In this document: piece by piece, positions 58,501 to 64,000 of the stretch | Position numbering within the stretch: position 1 is the first letter of the stretch | Layout of the letters: each line of letters opens with the position of its first letter | Assembly: GCA_022410635.1 (NCBI GenBank) | Contig: JAJVDF010000261.1 | Span: 1,254,431-1,318,430 of the forward strand | Direction: 5' to 3' | DNA length: 64,000 nt | From: Tretioscincus oriximinensis | Lineage: Eukaryota; Chordata; Lepidosauria; Squamata; Gymnophthalmidae | Notes under the pieces: generated by a model | What the model saw: the letters and a program-made list of their open reading frames with translations, nothing else | What the model was told of the DNA's origin: nothing | Database searches by the model: none | Made by a program: the position numbers and the translations under genes

Positions 58501-59061
58501 TGNGGTCAGATATCAGCATCAGGTCCATATTATTGCTTCTCTATAAAATTTCTTAGAAGATAAAACAAGACAACTTTCAAATTCAGTGGACTTGCAAGAA
58601 GGTTGATAGGCCAAAAAGATGTGCAGAACTAATATACCAGTAGTTAGTTTATTATAATGATTAGTTGAAAGACCATATCAGCTGAAAACTAATATAAAAA
58701 CACTAAATCATTATTATCAAGAGAAGGGGGACTCCAATGTGAAAGCAGTATACCCTGAGGTGATGGAGTAGCACTTAGCTTGGCGCATCTTGACATCTTG
58801 GTAACAATTNGTTTCATAAAGAAAGAGATGCAGTACAACTCACTTTCCACATCACCACTGCACAGAATCCTTCTTCCCACTTGGCTCCTCTACTACTGTC
58901 TTTGCTCACCTATATTTCTAANGTTTTGTGAGAAGTGAAAAGAAATGACCAACAATAATTTTCTAGAGCTNGTTTGCTATTTTCACATAACCTGCAACTG
59001 TGTCACTGTTCTCTTGCATCTACATCGCTTCCATGTCAAGGCTACTCATTTCTAATATTGG
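55579..59061. other. Intronic sequence, nothing firmly recognised
   Basis: 55590-55810 is a more GC-rich, CpG-containing block directly next to the truncated SINE and may be a separate insertion. 56280-56340 has faint DNA-transposon words (GGATTCTGGGGTG, GTAGGAGTTGTAATT). The rest is unrecognised, with no gene on either strand. Confidence 0.4.
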
Positions 59062-59965
59062 TAGAACACAAGAGAGCCCTGCTGAATTGGACCAGAGCCC
59101 TTCTAGTCCAACATTCTGTCTCACACAGAGGCCCACCAATTACACCTGGGCAGTCTGAAAAGAAGAAGGCAAAATTTTCACCTAATCTCGACTCCCTGCA
59201 AATGGTATTTCACAAGTACTGCCCGTTGCTCCATGCCAGAGGCAGTTTCAAAAGATTCACCCTAGTAGCTATTTGTACCCTTGGTGTCCATAAATTTATC
59301 TAACTCTGTCTTGAATCTATCCAGGCTGCTAGCTATTACCAGCCCTTCTGGAAGTAAATTCCACAGGGTGATGACCCTCTGGATGAAAAAATAACTTCCT
59401 TTGTCTTTTCTTACTCTTCTGCCCATTTGTTTCAAGGAATGGCCCCTGATCCTATTGTTGTGTGATAGCGAAAATAATTTTTCTCTATGCACCTTATCCA
59501 CCCCATTTTATACACCTCTCAAATGCCATCTCTCAAGGCAGCTTGACTTCATAAGGGAGGTGCTCCAGTCCTTTAATCATTCTTGTTCCACAATATCTTT
59601 TTTGAGATGTGATGACCAGAATTGGACACAGTCTTTCAAATGTGGCCTTACCACAGATTTATAAAGAGGCAAAACAACACTTGCTGACTTATTTTCAATT
59701 CTTTTCCTTATGATCTCCATCATTGAATTTGCTTTTTTTGCTGCTGCTACACACTAGGTTGACACCTTATTTTATCCACCAACACCCCAAGATCATTTTC
59801 CTGCTCAGTCACAGAAAACTTGGTACCCATCAGTTGGTTGGAGTAATTGAGGTTCTTTGCCCCAATTTGAAAGACTTTCAGTTTTCACTACCCTGAACAG
59901 TTTAGTGTTGCCAACAAACATGGCTACTTCACTATTTAAAACAAGTGATAAAACAAGTTGTGTTT
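59062..59965 (-). pseudogene. CR1-like LINE, longest copy (about 0.9 kb)
   Basis: The minus-strand frame at 59262-59501 reads MDKVHREKLFSLSHNNRIRG, then HSLKQMGRRVRKDKG, YFFIQRVITLWNLLPEGLVI and SSLDRFKTELDKFMDTKG, the CR1/L2 reverse-transcriptase C-terminus. To the left is the 3' untranslated end (TAGTCCAACATTCTGTCTC). To the right upstream sequence continues (GATGTGATGACCAGAATTGG, AACAGTTTAGTGTTGCC). It is 5'-truncated. Confidence 0.85.
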
Positions 59966-61495
59966 TTACAGAAATATTCTGATGCCCCATACATAACTAC
60001 AATGGAATAAAAATGTATTTGAGTGTATGTCAGAATGCCTGGATAGCTTCAAGATTGTTACGATTCTTTCCTTCCGCCTTTGATTCCTGATACTGTGCAG
60101 CTAAATTCAGAATTTTTCCACTTGCAGTAACCATGTGCTCCACCTTTCCACAGTGCCAAATGTTGGGTGAAAATAGTGAGCCATAGTGATCATTTTGCAT
60201 TCCCAGAACTTTGATTTTACAGATGAGCTGATTGCCCATGGTTTGTTCCTGCTGTGTGGTGGATATGGAAACTGGGGAATTTGCAGCCAGAATGTATTCC
60301 TTTTTTTTNACACAAAAAATGTTTGGTTTCAGTTACACAAAAATTGAGATAATAAGCTTGTTTATAAACAATACAGTGCCTGCTTTGTAACAGTTTTTTC
60401 CTATTTTCTTGGCATGAATTTTCCTGTGGTTGCTCTTTCTTCCTTGTTCCTTTTCATTTATTTTCTAAAAGAAGCTTTTTGATCCCTTGAGGGTAATTAC
60501 CTTCTCTATCCCCCTTTTCTTTTTACTGCAGCTGACCTTGTGAAACCCAGATTCTATTTTGATGCCTCGTGAAAGGCTAAGGACAGATTGGTCAGGAACG
60601 AATTTGGTCTACTGTAACTAAACTGCCAATTGAAGTGATAGGGAAATAAAGAGTAGGGAACTGCTAAAAAGCCTTGCACTTAAACATTAAAAAATCATTT
60701 TATTTTCTTGCTTCATACAAATAGGACATGATGTTTGCTTATTTAGTCATATTGCCTCCTGTGGTTTGTATGTGTGTAGGCTCTGACTTAAAGTAAATGT
60801 ATTATTAAATATGTACCTCGACAAATTAAGATAAACACATAAACTTAATCTTATGNTAGTAGATCCTCAAAGAAAAGTATCTCCAACTCTTAGTTATGGG
60901 AAGATGTTAAAGTTCAGTTTATAAAAAATGAACTAAACTGTAGCCATTTTTATTTTAACCTTGTAAAATATACTGTTTTTATACAAATGTAAACACTTGA
61001 TAGTGAGTATTATGGCTCCAGGAATTGCTTCTTATAAGTGAACACACTGCTGGTAGGTGGACNGGTATGCTGCCTCTGAAAGGGTGAAAAAACCTTGAAA
61101 GCAGGAGGTCAGANGCTACAATGTGATCAACGTATCCACATTTAAAATATTCCCACATAGCAGTCTTATGAGAAACTGATGAATGTTTGGTCTATAAAAA
61201 TTCTTAATAAAATGGCAAGTCCCTGCAAGGCTGGGTCACTTTTCCATCAGCTAGATTGTCTCAGCTGAATTTTTTCCTTACAACTGCACTTAGCCATTCT
61301 ACAAAGGACAATTTCAAAATCCCATCTAGTTCAGATATTCACTTAAGTAAAGCTTGATTAGTGCTCTGAATCTTCAAGAGAAACTCTGGGAATTTTTCCA
61401 TCATACATTATTGGCATCTGGGCTATGCAACGTATCCTCTGCTCAAAGCAACTAATAATATTTTTTTTCTTTTAACTTTTTCCTTATCGATGAAG
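59966..61495. other. 3' end of intron 1
   Basis: AT-rich sequence leading to the exon 2 acceptor. No gene or repeat signature. The acceptor tract is T-rich (61460-61487). Confidence 0.5.
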
Positions 61496-61707
61496 AAAAT
61501 GATGAACNCACAGTAGGATACATTGCTGAAAATGTTGTGGATGATGCCACCAGCGTGGTAAGTGGAGGTGGACGGATGAAGCCCCCCAAAACCGACAGAG
61601 AAAGAGCTTTAATACGTGAGAAAGCGAATGAACAGCAAAGGCAGATGAGCAGCCCTACGAAGCACAATCCTTACCACCAGTCTGAACTACGGCCAACATC
61701 AACCAGG
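61496..61707 (+). CDS. IGFBP2: IGFBP2 exon 2: linker domain
   Basis: Encodes residues 152-222, the flexible, protease-sensitive linker between the two cysteine-rich domains. The first two bases complete Glu152 with the last base of exon 1. The segment KTDRERALIREKANEQQRQM aligns with the region of mammalian IGFBP2 containing FREKVTEQHRQM, which fixes the identity. No cysteine is present, as expected. One base (61508, codon 156) is N, so that residue is His, Leu, Pro or Arg. Near the end SELRPTSTR stands where mammals have a basic PKKLRP motif. The exon ends in phase 0 with AGG before GTGAGT at 61708. Confidence 0.95.
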
Positions 61708-62088
61708 GTGAGTAATTTAAATAAGATAGAGAAAGAAAAGTAAACAAGAAGGCACCCTTCAGTACCAGTTATAGCTCTTTCCATCAGGTTCTTCACTGGA
61801 CGGTATTCGAAATACCTTTCTTTGTGTATAAATTCAAAACAAAACTGCTAGGAATTTTTATTTATTTAGGCCAGGTTTAATTAAACTGCTATTAAACTAT
61901 CAAGGAAGGAAGAGGTTAGAGAAATTTTATTGGTGAGAATCTACAAAGCTATGCAAAGTAAGAAATCTGAGCAACTTGTTTTACTGCTAGGTNGCAAAGA
62001 GATTGCTCAAAGGTCCAAAATATGCACAGTCTTAGGTTGACAAAACATTCTTATTTATTTTTTTAATTACTTTTCTGAATTTTTGCAG
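61708..62088 (+). other. IGFBP2: IGFBP2 intron 2, 381 bp
   Basis: The donor is GTGAGT at 61708. The acceptor is TTTCTGAATTTTTGCAG ending at 62088. Phase 0. No recognised content. Confidence 0.93.
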
Positions 62089-62229
62089 ACACCCTGCCAG
62101 CAAGAATTGGATCAAGTCTTGGAGCGCATTTCCAGTATGCGCCTGCCAGATGAACGTGGCCCCCTAGAACATCTGTATTCGCTGACTATCCCAAACTGCG
62201 ACAAGCAAGGCTTTTACAACCTTAAACAG
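62089..62229 (+). CDS. IGFBP2: IGFBP2 exon 3: start of the thyroglobulin type-1 C-domain
   Basis: Encodes residues 223-269 as exactly 47 codons in phase 0 at both ends. The sequence [20 protein letters not shown] followed by [12 protein letters not shown] and [14 protein letters not shown] is almost identical to mammalian IGFBP2. It carries the first two C-domain cysteines (C225, C259). The C-domain contributes to IGF binding and to matrix and integrin contacts. The remaining cysteines, the CWCV motif and the RGD known in IGFBP2 lie in the next exon, outside the window. The exon ends CAG and is followed by GCAAGT, not GT. Confidence 0.96.
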
Positions 62230-63152
62230 GCAAGTGATGAGATGACTTAGGGTCACCTTCAGACTTTTATAATATCAAGATCAAGTGTGCTGGACCATGT
62301 ATGCATGGATAGATCACCCACTTGCAGATTGAATAGCTGAACAAGGAACAGGATGGACAGTTAGGTTTTCTTGGCAAGCTTGCAGGACATATTAATGTTT
62401 GTATGGAATTGGGCCAGAGGGTCATCTGGTTATATCTAGCTAGATATCTGATGGACGTGCTAGCTGGGATTGAGAAATCTGGTACCCTCTTTTGCATCCT
62501 CGTAAGAGTGATATATACAAATCCCTGCTCTACATATTGAAAAACAATTTGTTACCAGAANAAAGGATTCTACACCATATCAAACAAGACACTCATTTTT
62601 CTACTAGTAGTTTTTACTGATCTTTAAGTAAATACTACACCAGTTGTGCAGAAAGTTTAAATATGTCCAAATTCTATTTGAGCTTCATTTACCAGTCATC
62701 TTAGAACTGCAGANTGAAAGATCAATTTACCATATGGGAAGATACAGAGCCATAGTTTAAGCACTATAAATCAGATAGTGCTGGTGTTCCTTAACCAGTC
62801 TGGGAATATTAGTAGCAACTAGTAGATCTATAGAGATTAATTGAAAGCTCTTGGTTTGCTTTGGAACATAAGAGGAACCCTGTAAATCAGTGCCTTTTTG
62901 TTTAAGTGTTAAAAAACACTATGATTTGAATATCTTTTTTATTGTGATTTTATTTCTATTCTCATTTAGCTANACTGATATTTAATGTTTTGTATGATAA
63001 CATATTTTAAAATATCAATCCATAAATAGTGAATTGAATTAAGTTTCATGTAAAAACTACATTTCTGAATTTAAACAATGTTTCATTCTAATAACTGGAA
63101 CTATTTAATTTTAAGAGTAACAGCAAGATGTTGTGTTATCTTAATGTTCCTA
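62230..63152 (+). other. IGFBP2: IGFBP2 intron 3, 5' part, with GC donor
   Basis: Starts GCAAGT, the consensus of the minor GC-AG class of U2 introns. 62862-62895 has a CR1 3' fragment on the minus strand (GGAACATAAGAGGAACCCTG). The rest is AT-rich and unrecognised. The intron runs past the end of the window. Confidence 0.8.
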
Positions 63153-63690
63153 TTAAGAACATAAGAAGGTAAGAGCAGTCATTCTGGAGCAGGCCAAGCC
63201 CATCTAGTCCAGCATCCTGCCTTAAATAATGGCCATTGAATAGCTACTGGGCTTGGCAAGAAGATGAAAGCAAAACCATTTCACATACTGGATTTCCTAC
63301 AACTGGCTTTAGGATTCCCTGTCTCTCCAACATTACAATTGACAGGTTTCTTTGCCTAGACAGCCATTCTAACAGCCATTGTCCTTTACATTTCTCCAAC
63401 CCTCTTTTAAAGTTATCCACCTCTTCTGGAAAAAACCACACTTCCCCTTCTCTGTCTTAACTTTCATGACCATCAGCTTCATCAACTACCTCTGATTTTA
63501 TGTAGTGTTGTATGATAGAGAAGCATTTATATACTTCAATCAGATAATCTCATAAATTCCATATTTCAAAGCTAAAAAGTTCTAAACTTGCAATTTGATT
63601 TCATATGGGAATCATTCCAGCCTCTTGCTCTTCCCATTGGTTTATTTTTGCACTTTTTCCAGTTAATAATAATCTTGCAGTGGAATCACA
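63153..63690 (-). repeat. CR1-like LINE 3' end, old copy
   Basis: TTAAGAACATAAGAAGGTAA, GGAGCAGGCCAAGCCCATCT and AGTCCAGCATCCTGCC mark the 3' end at the left. Further right, CTCTTCTGGAAAAAACC and TTTTTGCACTTTTTCCAG keep the order of the copy at 59062. Coding sequence is decayed. Confidence 0.7.
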
Positions 63691-63847
63691 CATTCTAGTT
63701 TTTGCATTGTGTCATTGAANCATTTGCTCTGTTAGGAGTCAGTCCTTTTTTTCTTTTCCCCACTGTTTCAAACTTTCCTCTTCTGATTAAGAATCTTAAC
63801 TAGCTCAGTGACTGGTAACAGTNGTCACCCTACATCTTAGAAAATAT

Positions 63848-64000
63848 ATTGTGGAACTGGAGAAGATGCAAAAAAGGGGCAAAGAAATGACCAAGGGGCT
63901 GGAGCACCTCTCTTATGAAATCAGGCTGCAACATCTAAGCCTTTTCAGTCTTGATAGACAACATTTAAGGGGTGACCTGATTGAAGAGTATAAAGTCATG
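63848..64000 (+). pseudogene. CR1-like LINE fragment, runs off the window
   Basis: TTGTGGAACTGGAGAAGATG, AATCAGGCTGCAACATC and AGACAACATTTAAGGGGTGA match the stretch just upstream of the reverse-transcriptase C-terminus at 17843 and 8200. The frame continues beyond base 64000. Confidence 0.75.

Larger units (their letters stand above)
13060..61495 (+). other. IGFBP2: IGFBP2 intron 1, about 48.4 kb
   Basis: The donor is GGTAAGT at 13059-13065. The acceptor is a pyrimidine-rich tract ending TTATCGATGAAG at 61495. Phase 1 on both sides joins a G from exon 1 to AA from exon 2, giving Glu152. The intron holds repeats and AT-rich sequence; no nested gene was recognised on either strand. A long first intron is a known feature of IGFBP2 in other vertebrates. 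Confidence 0.9.

Noticed and set aside
1..64000. CRISPR array or bacterial-type operon
   Set aside because: No regularly spaced direct repeats with unique spacers; splice structure, SINEs and LINEs show a vertebrate nuclear locus.

Overview
This window is vertebrate nuclear DNA, most likely from a squamate reptile (lizard or snake). The evidence is several copies of a tRNA-derived SINE that reads like the Sauria SINE family, many CR1-type LINE ends, L1 debris and many short fold-back DNA transposons, all in AT-rich non-coding sequence with scattered single-N calls and one 160-N gap. The lineage call is an inference from repeat content; I cannot name the species.

Only one protein-coding gene is supported: IGFBP2 (insulin-like growth factor binding protein 2) on the + strand. 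Exon 1 (12606-13059) encodes a signal peptide and the 12-cysteine IGF-binding N-domain. Exon 2 (61496-61707) encodes the linker. Exon 3 (62089-62229) starts the thyroglobulin type-1 C-domain. The final exon, expected to carry the rest of that domain and the RGD motif known in IGFBP2, lies beyond base 64000. Phases match exactly: exon 1 ends in phase 1, exon 2 completes the codon and ends in phase 0, and exon 3 is 47 whole codons. Intron 1 is about 48.4 kb, intron 2 is 381 bp, and intron 3 opens with a non-canonical GC donor.

Layout: 1-11.3 kb is upstream intergenic sequence with CR1 ends, fold-back elements, a near-perfect mariner-type MITE (6922-7156) and a hAT-like MITE with target duplications (10121-10297). 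11.4-12.2 kb is a cluster of one palindromic MITE family that abuts the GC-rich, apparently TATA-less IGFBP2 promoter (12.2-12.6 kb). 13.06-61.5 kb is intron 1, holding L1 and CR1 relics, two tRNA-type SINE families, simple repeats and several copies of a dispersed repeat with a hammerhead-ribozyme-like core. 61.5-64 kb holds exons 2-3 and more CR1.

I found no second gene, structural RNA gene or CRISPR. The least ordinary signals are the hammerhead-like cores (including a head-to-head palindromic pair at 44549-44718), the GC-AG intron 3 donor, loss of the basic PKKLRP-type motif in the IGFBP2 linker, and a probable assembly artefact around the gap at 6117-6276.
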